From contig JAQVNJ010000060.1 of NCBI GenBank assembly GCA_028703175.1, forward strand, positions 1 to 34,802: a stretch of 34,802 nucleotides of DNA, read 5' to 3'. Below, one piece after another: positions 23,726 to 31,784 of this stretch. The stretch comes from JAAYCB01 sp012744395 (lineage in GTDB: Bacteria > Planctomycetota > Planctomycetia > Pirellulales > Thermoguttaceae). A model generated the notes under the pieces. It did not search any database. It was given only the letters and a program-made list of their open reading frames with translations, and had not been told where the DNA came from. The position numbers and the translations under genes were made by a program. Within the stretch, counting starts at the first letter, position 1; each line of letters starts with the position of its first letter.

Positions 23726-25801
23726 CTAACTGTCGCGCGCCGCGGCCAGCGCGTCCAGCGCCTCGGCAACCACCCGATCCGCCGTCAGGCCGAAATGCTT
23801 CATCAACTGCCCAAACGGAGCGGATGCCCCGAAGCCGCCCAACCCGACAAAGCGGCCGCGGCAGCCGATGTATTTCGACCAACCCTGCTCGACGCCGGCC
23901 TCGACGGCCACCCGCGGACGGATTTCGGGCGGCAGAACGCCGTCGCGATAGGCCTGTTCCTGGGCCTCGAACAACTCCCAGCTCGGCATGCTCACGACGC
24001 GCGCCCGGACGCCTTCCGCGGCGAGCCTGTTCTGCGCTTCGAGGCACACTCCGACCTCGCTGCCCGTGCCGATCAGGATCACTTGCGGCGCACCGCCCGC
24101 GGCCTCGGAAAGCACGTATGCCCCCCTGGCGGTCCCCGCGGCGGAAGCGTAGCGGGAGCGGTCGAGCGTGGGGAGGTTCTGCCGGGTCAGGACCAGCGCC
24201 GCGGGGTGGTCCTTCAGCGCAAGGGCCGCGCGGTAGGCCTCGGCCACCTCGTTGGCGTCCGCCGGCCGGATGACCACCAGTCCGGGGATCGAGCGGAGCG
24301 CCGCCAGGTGCTCGACCGGCTGATGCGTGGGCCCGTCCTCGCCGACGCCGATCGAGTCGTGCGTGAAGATGTAGAGGACGGGGAGGTTCATCAAGGCCGC
24401 CAGCCGGATTGCCGGACGCATGTAGTCGGCGAAGACAAAAAACGTGGCGGCGTACGACCGCAAACCGCCCAGCGCCATGCCGGTGGCAATCGCCGCCATC
24501 GCGTGCTCGCGGATGCCGAAGTGGAAGTTCCGCCCGGCCGGCGTATCAACGCTGAACTGGCCCGCCCCCGCGAAGGTCAGGTCCGATTTGTTCGACGGCG
24601 CCAGGTCGGCCGAGCCGCCGAGCATCCAGGGCAGGTTTTGGGCGATCTGGTTGAGGACCTTGCCCGAAGAGACGCGGCTCGCCATCCCCTTGGCGTCGGG
24701 GGCGAAGGCGGCGATGTCGGCGTCCCAGCCCCGGGGCAGGTCGCCGGCACGGATCGCATCGAGTTCGGCGGCGAGTTGCGGGTTCTTTTGGCGATAGGCG
24801 GCCAGCCTCTCCGCCCAGTCGGCGTAGAGCTTTCTTCCCTTGGCTCCAACACCGTCGCGGAAGTGGGCGACGACTTCGTCGGGGACGAGGAACTTCGCGT
24901 CCTCGGGCCAACCGTAGAAGCGTTTCGTCAACCGGGTCTCTTCCTCGCCGAGCGGCGCCCCGTGCGCGCCGGCGGTATCCTGGGCATTGGGGGCGCCCCA
25001 GGCGATGTGGCTGCGGACGATGATCAATGTCGGCTTGTCCGTGGTCTGGTCGAATCGCTTCAGCGCCTGGCGGAGCCGGTTCAAATCGTTGACGTCGTCG
25101 ACCTCGATCACGTTCCAGCCGTAAGCGGCGAACCGCCCGGCCACGTTCTCGCTGAACGCCAGGTCGGTGCTCCCCTCGATCGTGATCCTGTTGTCGTCGT
25201 AGATCCAGCAGAGGTTGGCCAGCTTGAGATGCCCGGCCAGCGAGGCCGCTTCGGCTCCGAGGCCCTCCATCAGGTCGCCGTCGCTACAGAGAGCGTAGAC
25301 ATTGTCGTCGAACAGTTCGAAACCGGGGCGGTTGTAGCGCCCGGCCAGCCACTTGGAGGCAATCGCCATTCCCACACTGTTGGCGATCCCCTGGCCGAGC
25401 GGGCCGGTCGTCGTCTCCACCCCGGCGGTGTGGCCGTGCTCCGGATGGCCCGGACAGCGGCTGCCCAACTGGCGGAACCTCTTCAGGTCGTCAAGCGAGA
25501 CGGCCGGCTCGTCGAGCGGCTCGCCGCCGGGGCCCGTCTGCCGGACGCCGGCCAGGTGGAGGACCGCGTAGAGGAGCATTGAGGCATGGCCGCAGGAGAG
25601 GACAAACCGGTCGCGCGCCGGCCAGGCGGGCTGCGCCGGGTCGTAGCGCATCTGCTCGTTGTAGAGCACGTAGGCGACCGGCGCCAGGGCCATCGGCGTG
25701 CCCGGGTGCCCGCTGTTGGCCGCCTCGACCCCATCGATCGACAGCGTTCGAATCGTGTTGATCGCCAATTGCTCAATCGGATGGTCAACTGAACCCGACA
25801 T
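23726..25801 (-). CDS. tkt: Transketolase
   Basis: A 691-residue transketolase, which moves two-carbon units between sugar phosphates in the pentose phosphate pathway using thiamine diphosphate. The ThDP motif is SDGDLMEG (173-180). Active-site histidines are in NSGHPGTPMALAP and HPEHGHTAGVE. The second domain has FGIREHAMAAIATGMALGG with the catalytic glutamate, and the C-terminal domain includes GTGSEVGVCLEAQ. Length is normal (about 660-700). Start: ATG 25801 with GGAGGG five nt before; an in-frame ATG at 25831 lies upstream of that site. It has its own promoter at 25899-25928, about 90 nt upstream, independent of the methionine genes. Confidence 0.97.
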   Translation of the reverse strand: MSGSVDHPIEQLAINTIRTLSIDGVEAANSGHPGTPMALAPVAYVLYNEQMRYDPAQPAWPARDRFVLSCGHASMLLYAVLHLAGVRQTGPGGEPLDEPAVSLDDLKRFRQLGSRCPGHPEHGHTAGVETTTGPLGQGIANSVGMAIASKWLAGRYNRPGFELFDDNVYALCSDGDLMEGLGAEAASLAGHLKLANLCWIYDDNRITIEGSTDLAFSENVAGRFAAYGWNVIEVDDVNDLNRLRQALKRFDQTTDKPTLIIVRSHIAWGAPNAQDTAGAHGAPLGEEETRLTKRFYGWPEDAKFLVPDEVVAHFRDGVGAKGRKLYADWAERLAAYRQKNPQLAAELDAIRAGDLPRGWDADIAAFAPDAKGMASRVSSGKVLNQIAQNLPWMLGGSADLAPSNKSDLTFAGAGQFSVDTPAGRNFHFGIREHAMAAIATGMALGGLRSYAATFFVFADYMRPAIRLAALMNLPVLYIFTHDSIGVGEDGPTHQPVEHLAALRSIPGLVVIRPADANEVAEAYRAALALKDHPAALVLTRQNLPTLDRSRYASAAGTARGAYVLSEAAGGAPQVILIGTGSEVGVCLEAQNRLAAEGVRARVVSMPSWELFEAQEQAYRDGVLPPEIRPRVAVEAGVEQGWSKYIGCRGRFVGLGGFGASAPFGQLMKHFGLTADRVVAEALDALAAARDS

Positions 25802-25898
25802 AATCCCTCCGTCTACAAAACGGCGCCGCACTCGCCCGAGCGCTAGCCAGAATCGACCCCCGCCGCGATGGACCCGCGCACCGGCGCGGTGAACCGCA

Positions 25899-25928
25899 AG
25901 TTTAGCGGGTGCAAAGGCGGTTCGTCAA
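25899..25928 (-). promoter_or_regulatory. Sigma-70-like promoter of tkt
   Basis: Minus strand reads TTGACG, 18 bp, TAAACT. Predicted start near 25892, giving a leader of about 90 nt. Confidence 0.55.
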
Positions 25929-25930
25929 TT

Positions 25931-26057
25931 AGCGGTCAGCTTTCAGCCGTCAGCGATCAGATTTCAACAAGCAGCTTTCAGCCATCCCACGAGGTTCGTA
26001 GCGGACGTATTGCCCTCCCGCGGAACGCGAAAGACTGATTGCTGACGGCTGACCGCT
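25931..26057. repeat. Nested imperfect inverted repeat between metXW and tkt
   Basis: Left arm 25931-25960 begins AGCGGTCAGC and contains AGCCGTCAGC. Right arm 26035-26057 is the near-complement, CTGATTGCTGACGGCTGACC then GCT, with one 7-nt gap. A further variant (AGCAGCTTTCAGCC) lies at about 25970. GGTCAGC/GCCGTCAGC strings of this kind resemble dispersed degenerate repeats. The position just past the metXW stop suggests it could end that transcript, but there is no T-run. Confidence 0.55.
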
Positions 26058-26069
26058 GATCGGTGACGG

Positions 26070-27890
26070 CTACTTACTCATCACGGCGATCACGACGTTG
26101 GCGTTCAGATTCGGCTCTCCATCCACCCGGCAGCCGGCGTGCGTGTCGAGAGCGACGATTTGGTGGATGGCGATTCCCTTTTCGGCGCAGAACTCCTCGA
26201 AGTCGGCGAGCGAGAGGAATCGCACGTTCGGCGTGTTGTACCAGCGGTGGCCTTCCTCGGCGCCGATTTGCGGCGCCCGGCCTTGCTTCAGCCGGCGGCG
26301 GTGGTCGCGGTAGGCCATGTTGGGGAAGCTGACGATCGAGCGCGCGCCGATCCGCAGCATCTCGCCGATCAACCGCTCCACGTCGGTCACCGTCTGCAAC
26401 GTCTGGGAGAGGACGACGATGTCGAACTGGCCGTCCTGGAAAGCCGCCAGGCCCTGGTTGAGGTCGGCCTGGACGACGTCGAGGCCGCGCCGCAGGCCGT
26501 GGACGACCGACTGCTCGTTCCACTCGATGCCCACCAGCCGCTTGTGCCCGCGCGCGGCGAGCCGCGCCAGCAGCCTGCCCGTCCCGCAACCCAGATCGAG
26601 CACGCTGGCGCCGGGCGGTATCAATTCCACGATTTTGTCGTAGTCGAGGCGATGGCGGCTGTGAAAGATGCTCGTCGGACTGAGGGCCGCGGTCTCCGCG
26701 TCCGCCGGGTTCGCCGCCGGCAGGGTGTAGATCGGGCGGCCGTCGAGATTGGCCAGAAACGCCCGGATCAGCTCCCCGTAGACGGGCAGGTCATCCGGCA
26801 GCAGGAAGGCGTCGTGGCCGCAGCGGCTCTGGATGTTGCAGTAGCTGACCGGCTGACCGGCGGCAACCAGCGCGTCGACGATCTCCTGCGACTGGAACGG
26901 AAGGAACAGCCAATCGCTGGTGAAACTCATCAGCAACCAGCGGCAGCGGGCGGCGCGGATCGCCGCGGCGAGTCTTTCCCGGGTGTACCCCAGGTCGAAC
27001 AGGTCCATGGCCATCGACAGGGCCAGGTAGCTGTTGGCGTCGAACCGCTCGCCGAAGCGGTCTCCCTGGTGCGCCAAGTACGAGCCGACGGAGAACTTCG
27101 TCTCGAATTCGGACCGGACAAGCCGCGGCTTGAATCGCTGGGCGTCGAACTTCTCCATCATGCCTTCGCGGGAGAGATAGGTGATATGTCCCAGCATGCG
27201 CGCAATCGCCAGGCCCACCAGCGGCGCCCGGCCGGTCCCGTAATACTGCCCTGCCTGGAAATCCGGATCGCGGAGGATCGCGTTGCGGCCGACGACATCG
27301 AAGGCCAGGGCCTGGCTCGTCAAGCAGGCCGAGGTGGCGATCGGAACGGCGCCGGCCAGCCGGTCGGGGTGGCGCGTCGCCCAGTGGAGGACCATGTGGC
27401 CGCCGAGCGAGCCGCCAACCACGGCCAGCAACCGGTCGATGCCCAAGTGATCGACCAGGCGCCGCTGGACTGCGACGATGTCGCCGACGGTGATCACAGG
27501 GAAATCGGCGCCGTAGGGTCTGCCCGATTGCGGATTCAGGCTGTTCGGCCCCGTCGTGCCGCGGCAGCCGCCGAGGACATTCGGGCAGATGACGAAATAG
27601 CGGTCCGTGTCGATCGGTCGCGCCGGGCCCACGACGATGTCCCACCAGCCGGGATCGTCGTCCGCCTGGTGGCGCGCCACGTGCGAATCGCCCGACAGGG
27701 CATGGCAGATCAGCACGGCGTTCGTCTTCTCGGCGTTGAGCCGGCCGTAGGTCTCGTAGGCCACGCTGATCTGGGGCAGGCGGCCTCCGCGCTCCAGCAA
27801 GAGCGGCTCGTCGAAGACCGCCTGGCGCGCGAATTTCAGCGGCTGGGCGTGCCGGTTGCTGTCGCTGCTTTCAAACGGGGCAATCGCCAT
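26070..27890 (-). CDS. metX: Homoserine O-acetyltransferase fused to MetW (MetX-MetW)
   Basis: A 606-residue fusion. Residues about 18-390 are MetX, an alpha/beta hydrolase that acylates homoserine: ISVAYETYGRLN, GGSLGGHMVLHWA with nucleophile S161, and the acid and base D326 (SFTSDWLFLPFQ) and H359 (GHDAFLL). After a 20-residue linker, residues about 408-606 are MetW, a SAM-type methyltransferase-fold protein: RLDYDKIVELIPPGASVLDL, DLGCGTG (432-438), SFPNMAYRDHR and RWYNTPNVRFL. In most bacteria MetX and MetW are separate adjacent proteins and MetW is thought to support MetX. Start ATG 27890 lies 7 nt after the metY stop; a TTG at 27893 is possible. It forms an operon with metY. Confidence 0.95.
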   Translation of the reverse strand: MAIAPFESSDSNRHAQPLKFARQAVFDEPLLLERGGRLPQISVAYETYGRLNAEKTNAVLICHALSGDSHVARHQADDDPGWWDIVVGPARPIDTDRYFVICPNVLGGCRGTTGPNSLNPQSGRPYGADFPVITVGDIVAVQRRLVDHLGIDRLLAVVGGSLGGHMVLHWATRHPDRLAGAVPIATSACLTSQALAFDVVGRNAILRDPDFQAGQYYGTGRAPLVGLAIARMLGHITYLSREGMMEKFDAQRFKPRLVRSEFETKFSVGSYLAHQGDRFGERFDANSYLALSMAMDLFDLGYTRERLAAAIRAARCRWLLMSFTSDWLFLPFQSQEIVDALVAAGQPVSYCNIQSRCGHDAFLLPDDLPVYGELIRAFLANLDGRPIYTLPAANPADAETAALSPTSIFHSRHRLDYDKIVELIPPGASVLDLGCGTGRLLARLAARGHKRLVGIEWNEQSVVHGLRRGLDVVQADLNQGLAAFQDGQFDIVVLSQTLQTVTDVERLIGEMLRIGARSIVSFPNMAYRDHRRRLKQGRAPQIGAEEGHRWYNTPNVRFLSLADFEEFCAEKGIAIHQIVALDTHAGCRVDGEPNLNANVVIAVMSK

Positions 27891-27897
27891 CAACCGC

Positions 27898-29199
27898 TCA
27901 CTTCTGCGACGTTTCGAGAGCCTGCTGGAGGTCGGCCTTGATGTCTTCGACGTCTTCCAGGCCGACGCTCACGCGGATGTAGTCCGGCGTGATCCCCGCC
28001 GACCGCAGCGCCTCCTCGGTCTGCTGGCTATGCGTCGTCGACGCCGGATGGATGACGAGCGTCTTGGCGTCGCCGATGTTGGCCAGGTGCGACGCCAGCC
28101 GGCAGGCCTCGATGAACTTGCGGCCGGCCTCGACGCCCCCCTTGATGCCGAAGCCGAGAATCCCGCCGACTCCCTGGGGAAGATATTTTCGGGCCAGTTC
28201 ATGGCCGGGGTGCGAGGGGAGGCCGGGGTAGTTGACCCAGGTGACCAGCGGGTGGGCTTCGAGCCACTCGGCGACGGCCAGCCCGTTCTGGCAGTGCCTG
28301 GGCATCCGCAAGTGGAGCGTTTCAAGGCCTTGCAGGAAGAGAAACGAATTGAACGGGCTCAACGCACCGCCGAGGTCGCGGAGCCAGTGCGTCCGGCAAG
28401 TCACGATGTAGCAGAGCGCACCGACCGCCTCGTGGAAAACCGTACCATGATACGACGGATCGGGCTGGGTGAACTGGGGCCATTTTTCCGGTTCGCGCGA
28501 CCAGTCGAACTTGCCGCTGTCGACGATCACGCCGCCGATGCTCGTGCCATGCCCGCCAATGAACTTCGTCGCGCTGTAGACGGCGATATCGATGCCCTGC
28601 TCGAAGGGACGGAAGAGGATCGGCGTCAGGACCGTGTTGTCGCAGACCAGCGGCAGGCCGCGCTCGTGGGCCACCTCGGCGATCGTCCGGTAGTCGAGCA
28701 CGTCGTTCTTCGGGTTGGCGAGCGACTCGATGTAGACGGCCCTCGTCGTGGGCCGAATCGCCTCGGCGATCTTCCTCGGATCGGTCGCATCGACGAAGGA
28801 CACGTCGATTCCCAGCCGTTTGAAGGTCTGGCCGAGGAGCGTGATCGTGCCGCCATAGAGCGCTGCGGCGGAGACGATGTGCTGGCCGCTGTGGACCAGG
28901 TTCCAGAGCGCCACGGCAATCGCCTGCTGGCCGCTGGCCACGGCCAAGGCGCCGCCCCCCCCTTCCAGGGCGGCCATCCGCTGCTCGAAGACATCGGTCG
29001 TGGGATTCATCAGCCGCGTGTAGATCCAGCCCATCTCCTTCAGGGCAAACAAGTCGGCCGCGTGCTCCGTGCTCTGAAAACAGTAGCTGGTCGTCTGGTG
29101 GATGGGCGTTGCCCGGGAACCGGTGTTCGGGTCGGGCTTCTGTCCGGCGTGCAGCGCCCGGGTTCCCAGGCCGGAAAAGGGTGGCTCGTGAGGGTCCAT
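27898..29199 (-). CDS. metY: O-acetylhomoserine sulfhydrylase (MetY)
   Basis: A 433-residue PLP enzyme of the Cys/Met metabolism family. It makes homocysteine from O-acetylhomoserine and sulfide, directly using the product of the downstream MetX. The PLP lysine is K212 in VYSATKFIGGHG. Other family marks are TPIHQTTSYCF, YTRLMNPTTDVFEQR, ALASGQQA-like ALAVASGQQA, and HPASTTHSQQ near the end. The GGHGT context and length match the sulfhydrylase class rather than cystathionine enzymes. ATG 29199 has AAGGAA upstream; longer frames upstream lack homology. First gene of the metY-metXW operon, with a promoter at 29376-29404 and a leader of about 170 nt. Confidence 0.95.
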   Translation of the reverse strand: MDPHEPPFSGLGTRALHAGQKPDPNTGSRATPIHQTTSYCFQSTEHAADLFALKEMGWIYTRLMNPTTDVFEQRMAALEGGGGALAVASGQQAIAVALWNLVHSGQHIVSAAALYGGTITLLGQTFKRLGIDVSFVDATDPRKIAEAIRPTTRAVYIESLANPKNDVLDYRTIAEVAHERGLPLVCDNTVLTPILFRPFEQGIDIAVYSATKFIGGHGTSIGGVIVDSGKFDWSREPEKWPQFTQPDPSYHGTVFHEAVGALCYIVTCRTHWLRDLGGALSPFNSFLFLQGLETLHLRMPRHCQNGLAVAEWLEAHPLVTWVNYPGLPSHPGHELARKYLPQGVGGILGFGIKGGVEAGRKFIEACRLASHLANIGDAKTLVIHPASTTHSQQTEEALRSAGITPDYIRVSVGLEDVEDIKADLQQALETSQK

Positions 29200-29241
29200 G
29201 CAGGTTCCTTTGCGTGTTGCGCGGCGATGCAATCGTCGTTC

Positions 29242-29273
29242 GGGCGGACTGCCGCGACTCTGGCGGCAGGCCC
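29242..29273 (-). promoter_or_regulatory. Hairpin in the metY leader
   Basis: Stem CTGCCGC/GCGGCAG (7 bp perfect, 7-nt loop), extended by GGGC/GCCC across a TCC bulge. It lies midway between promoter and start codon of metY. No T-run follows, so it is not a terminator by itself. No SAM-I, SAM-II or cobalamin riboswitch core was recognised. Confidence 0.4.
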
Positions 29274-29375
29274 ACCTGTTTAGGGGCGGGAGAATTCGAT
29301 TTGTCCGGCAGGCGGGACCTATCGCCTCGCGGCCGAGCGCCAGCCCTTCCACCCCGTGAGCGGGCAAAACGATGA

Positions 29376-29404
29376 ATTCTAGCGCTGGGGCCCGTATGGG
29401 ACAA
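29376..29404 (-). promoter_or_regulatory. Sigma-70-like promoter of metY-metXW
   Basis: Minus strand reads TTGTCC, 17 bp, TAGAAT. Predicted start near 29369, giving a 170-nt leader before ATG 29199, long enough to hold a regulatory RNA structure. Confidence 0.6.
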
Positions 29405-29456
29405 TGACCGCCGGAGGGAACGCCGCCGCGCTGGTTCAGGTGGAGGGAGAATGCTC

Positions 29457-29490
29457 ACGCAGAGGCGCCAAGACGCAGAGAAGGAAAGGT
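29457..29490. repeat. Copy of a dispersed CACGCAGAGGCGCCAAG-type repeat
   Basis: The stretch beginning CACGCAGAGGCGCCAAGACG and ending in GCAGAGAAGG resembles a short sequence that I know to recur in intergenic regions of many unrelated bacterial genomes. Its origin is unclear. Only this copy is evident in the window. Confidence 0.45.
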
Positions 29491-29639
29491 GAAGAGCGGG
29501 GAGGGAGAGTGGGAGATAGGGAAAGGCAGGCGAGCGAGAATCGGGGCGGAGTGGCGATTGGCGGCCAGCGGGGATACCGGTTGCAGCACATTCTTGGCTC
29601 CGCAGACAGTCCGCATGGGGGCGCGCGCTTGAGAAAGCG

Positions 29640-29790
29640 TCATGGGTGGCCCCCTCTTTTGTTATGGGTGGCCCCTTTTGCATGGGTGGTGGGCTTGAAG
29701 AGACTTGCGGGTGGCCCTTTTTTTGTGCTTTTGTGGGAAGAAGGTTGTGGGTGGCCCCTTTTGCTTTTGGCCCCTTTTGTGCTTGCGGCT
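29640..29790. repeat. Degenerate direct repeats of GGGTGGCCCCTTTT
   Basis: At least four units with core GGGTGGCCC followed by T-runs (about 29644, 29665, 29710, 29749), plus shorter pieces (GGGTGGTGGG at 29684, GGCCCCTTTT at 29768). Units are irregularly spaced and diverged. No coding frame fits. Each GGCC-plus-T-run could form only weak hairpins. Confidence 0.65.
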
Positions 29791-29840
29791 GTGCGTTGGC
29801 GGATTGGCGCGGCTGGATGCGTCCGGGGAGACTCCGGCTG

Positions 29841-31268
29841 TCAATACTCCCGCTGCGTGAGGATGCCCGGCTGGGGGACGGGGTAGCGGCCATCCGCGTC
29901 GGCCTGGACAGGGGCCGGCGAATCGGCGGTGAACTTGTCGGCGCCGGGCGCAAACTCCTGGTCGTCTTGCAGCGCTTCGTCAAACGTAACGATCCGACCG
30001 GTATGTGCCGCGCGGCGGCCCATGTTCGACACGACGCATGCCTCGACGCCGCTCTTGACCTCGTTGTACGGCTTGTCGTTGCGGATCGCGTCGACAAGAT
30101 CGTTCCATTCGTTGTTATAGGGGCTCCGCTCGCCGGGGGCCGTCTCGGATCGCCAGATCAGGTCGGCCGGATCGAACGTGTGGGACCGGTAAGTGCTCGA
30201 AGGCGGCCCGCAGTCGCCCGACTTGGAGATGACCGCCGCGCCCCGCGTGCCCTGCGCGCAGCTCGAGTGGTCATTGTGACAGCCGGGCATGCAGCGGCCG
30301 TCGACCATCAGTTTGGCGCCGTCGGCGAACGTGTATTCCACGCCGTACGTGTCGAAGTTCTGGTCGACGTACGGCCGGCCGTCGGGGCTGGTGCGGTAGT
30401 GGCGGCCGCCGATCGCCTGGGCCTTGACCGGCCAGGCGTCCTTCATCCAGCAGGCGTTGTCGATCACGTGGATGTAGAAGTCGTTGAAGCATCCGCCGCT
30501 GGCCCAGATGAAGCTGTGAAAACGCTGGACCTGCCAGAGCAATTCACTGGGCGTCCCCGGCCAACGATGCGAGAACGCCGTCGCCAGCGGCCCGATCAGC
30601 CGGTAGGCGCGCAACAGGAAGATGTCGCCGATTTCCCCGTCGCCGATCCGCTGATGCAGCTCTTGGATCGGGCGGCTGTGGCGCGACATCAGACCGACGC
30701 CCACCTTGAGGTTCTTGGCGATCGACTCTGCTCCCTGGTTCAACATGCGGCGCGACGTGGGACCGTCGGACGTGAGCGGCTTCTCCATGAAAACGTTCAG
30801 CCCCTTCTGGATGGCGTAGGCGAAATGCACCCAGCGAAAGACCGGCGGCGTGGCCAGGATGGCGATGTCGCCCGGGCCCAGGCAGTCCATCGCCTGGCGG
30901 TAGGCGTCGAAGCCCACGAACCGGCGCTCCGGCGGAACGTCGATGCTCGCCGCCAACCCATCGGTCGTGGTCCGATCCCAACTGGCCTGGATGCTGCCCC
31001 GCAGGTACTTGAGCCGGTGCTCGATCACGCCGGGAAACACGTCGGCCATCGCCACCAGTTGGAGCGGCCCTTGGTTGACGATCAGGGCATTGGCCACGGC
31101 CCCCGTGCCGCGCGCCCCGCAGCCGATCAGGGCCAGGCGGATCGTGTTGTTCTCGGCGGCGTGGACTCTCGGAACCCCTGCGCCCGCCAGGGAACAGGCC
31201 GTGGCGAAGCAGCCGGCTTTGTTCAGAAAATCCCGACGTGACTGAGCGTTGCCCGTGTTGTTCGACAT
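29841..31268 (-). CDS. Tat-exported Gfo/Idh/MocA family oxidoreductase
   Basis: A 475-residue protein with a twin-arginine leader (QSRRDFLNKAGCFATACSLA, residues 9-28). The Rossmann half has an intact glycine motif, LALIGCGARGTGAV, so NAD(P) binding is likely. The EKP motif is FMEKPLTSDGP near residue 160. FYIHVIDNACWMKDAWP is a typical active-site helix of the exported planctomycete group, and a long C-terminal extension carries YNNEWNDLVDAIRNDKPYNE, also typical of that group. Substrate unknown; sugars or inositols are the usual family substrates. ATG 31268 has GGAGG about eight nt upstream; an ATG at 31307 is less likely. It is a different subfamily from the protein at 4965. Confidence 0.9.
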   Translation of the reverse strand: MSNNTGNAQSRRDFLNKAGCFATACSLAGAGVPRVHAAENNTIRLALIGCGARGTGAVANALIVNQGPLQLVAMADVFPGVIEHRLKYLRGSIQASWDRTTTDGLAASIDVPPERRFVGFDAYRQAMDCLGPGDIAILATPPVFRWVHFAYAIQKGLNVFMEKPLTSDGPTSRRMLNQGAESIAKNLKVGVGLMSRHSRPIQELHQRIGDGEIGDIFLLRAYRLIGPLATAFSHRWPGTPSELLWQVQRFHSFIWASGGCFNDFYIHVIDNACWMKDAWPVKAQAIGGRHYRTSPDGRPYVDQNFDTYGVEYTFADGAKLMVDGRCMPGCHNDHSSCAQGTRGAAVISKSGDCGPPSSTYRSHTFDPADLIWRSETAPGERSPYNNEWNDLVDAIRNDKPYNEVKSGVEACVVSNMGRRAAHTGRIVTFDEALQDDQEFAPGADKFTADSPAPVQADADGRYPVPQPGILTQREY

Positions 31269-31652
31269 GGCGAAAGTTTCCTCCGCGGTCTGGCCGTATT
31301 TGTCCATGCGGATGGGCCGCCGACTCTTGCGGGCGGGCAAGCGACGCTGCGCCCCACGGCGGCACTCGCTGCCATGATAGCGACTGCCGCCCAGGCAAGC
31401 TATCGCACACCGGCGCCGCGAAAACCGGCGGAGACGAAGCCGTTGTCCCGTCGAGAGCAGGCAGCTCTTCCGCCGCACGTGCTGGCCAGGCTCTCCGTGC
31501 GCGGGAGATTCGAGACGATGTCCTGCCTAAACACTGCGCATCGATTGCCCGCGACCGCGGACAGCGAGCTCGGCCTCGCGGTCCAATCGCGCTGCGCAAC
31601 CCACTGGAATTTCAGGCTTTGCGGTTTCTTGCCGAGCCCGGAACCGGCGGTC
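31269..31652. other. Divergent intergenic region upstream of the nitrogen locus
   Basis: 384 nt with no gene recognised. A -10-like TATCAT on the minus strand (near 31374-31379) has no good -35. Activator sites for the sigma-54 promoter should lie here, but I found no clear NtrC-type palindrome. Confidence 0.4.
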
Positions 31653-31668
31653 TGGCACACCAGTTGCA
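31653..31668 (+). promoter_or_regulatory. Sigma-54 (RpoN) promoter
   Basis: TGGCAC, 5 nt, TTGCA, an exact match to the -24/-12 consensus TGGCAC(N5)TTGC. Transcription would start near 31679. It precedes an ammonium-transporter-like gene and P-II, which are classic NtrC/RpoN targets, so sequence and context agree. The ATG at 31674 lies before the predicted start and cannot be used from this promoter. Confidence 0.82.
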
Positions 31669-31694
31669 CTGGCATGAAACAACGCAAACCAATT

Positions 31695-31784
31695 GCGAAC
31701 AGCGCAGAGAATGCGAACAGCGCAGAGAATGCGAACAGCGCAGAGAATGCGAACAGCGCAGAGAATGCGAACAGCGCAGAGAAT
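31695..31784 (+). repeat. Five perfect 18-bp tandem repeats at the amt-like start
   Basis: Unit GCGAACAGCGCAGAGAAT, five identical copies. Each junction AAT-GCG creates an ATG, so every unit supplies a start codon in the same frame (MRTAQR per unit). Being 18 bp, gain or loss of units keeps the frame. The array occupies the 5' end of the sigma-54 transcript. Confidence 0.95.

Larger units (their letters stand above)
29200..29840. other. Repeat-rich spacer between metY and the Gfo/Idh gene
   Basis: 641 nt with no gene. It holds the metY leader and promoter (to 29404), the dispersed repeat at 29457, a purine-rich stretch (29465-29545) and the GGGTGGCCCC repeat tract next to the end of the oxidoreductase gene. 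Confidence 0.6.

Noticed and set aside
23207..25582. 791-residue open frame on the plus strand
   Set aside because: It runs antisense to transketolase and has no domain or start signal.
29200..29369. SAM-I riboswitch suggested by GGTGGAAGGGCTGGC in the metY leader
   Set aside because: The invariant downstream GATGAAnCC and GGCAACC elements of SAM-I are absent, so the similarity is too short to call.
31695..31784. Possible CRISPR array
   Set aside because: Units are 18 bp and contiguous with no spacers, and no cas genes are nearby; it is a simple tandem repeat.
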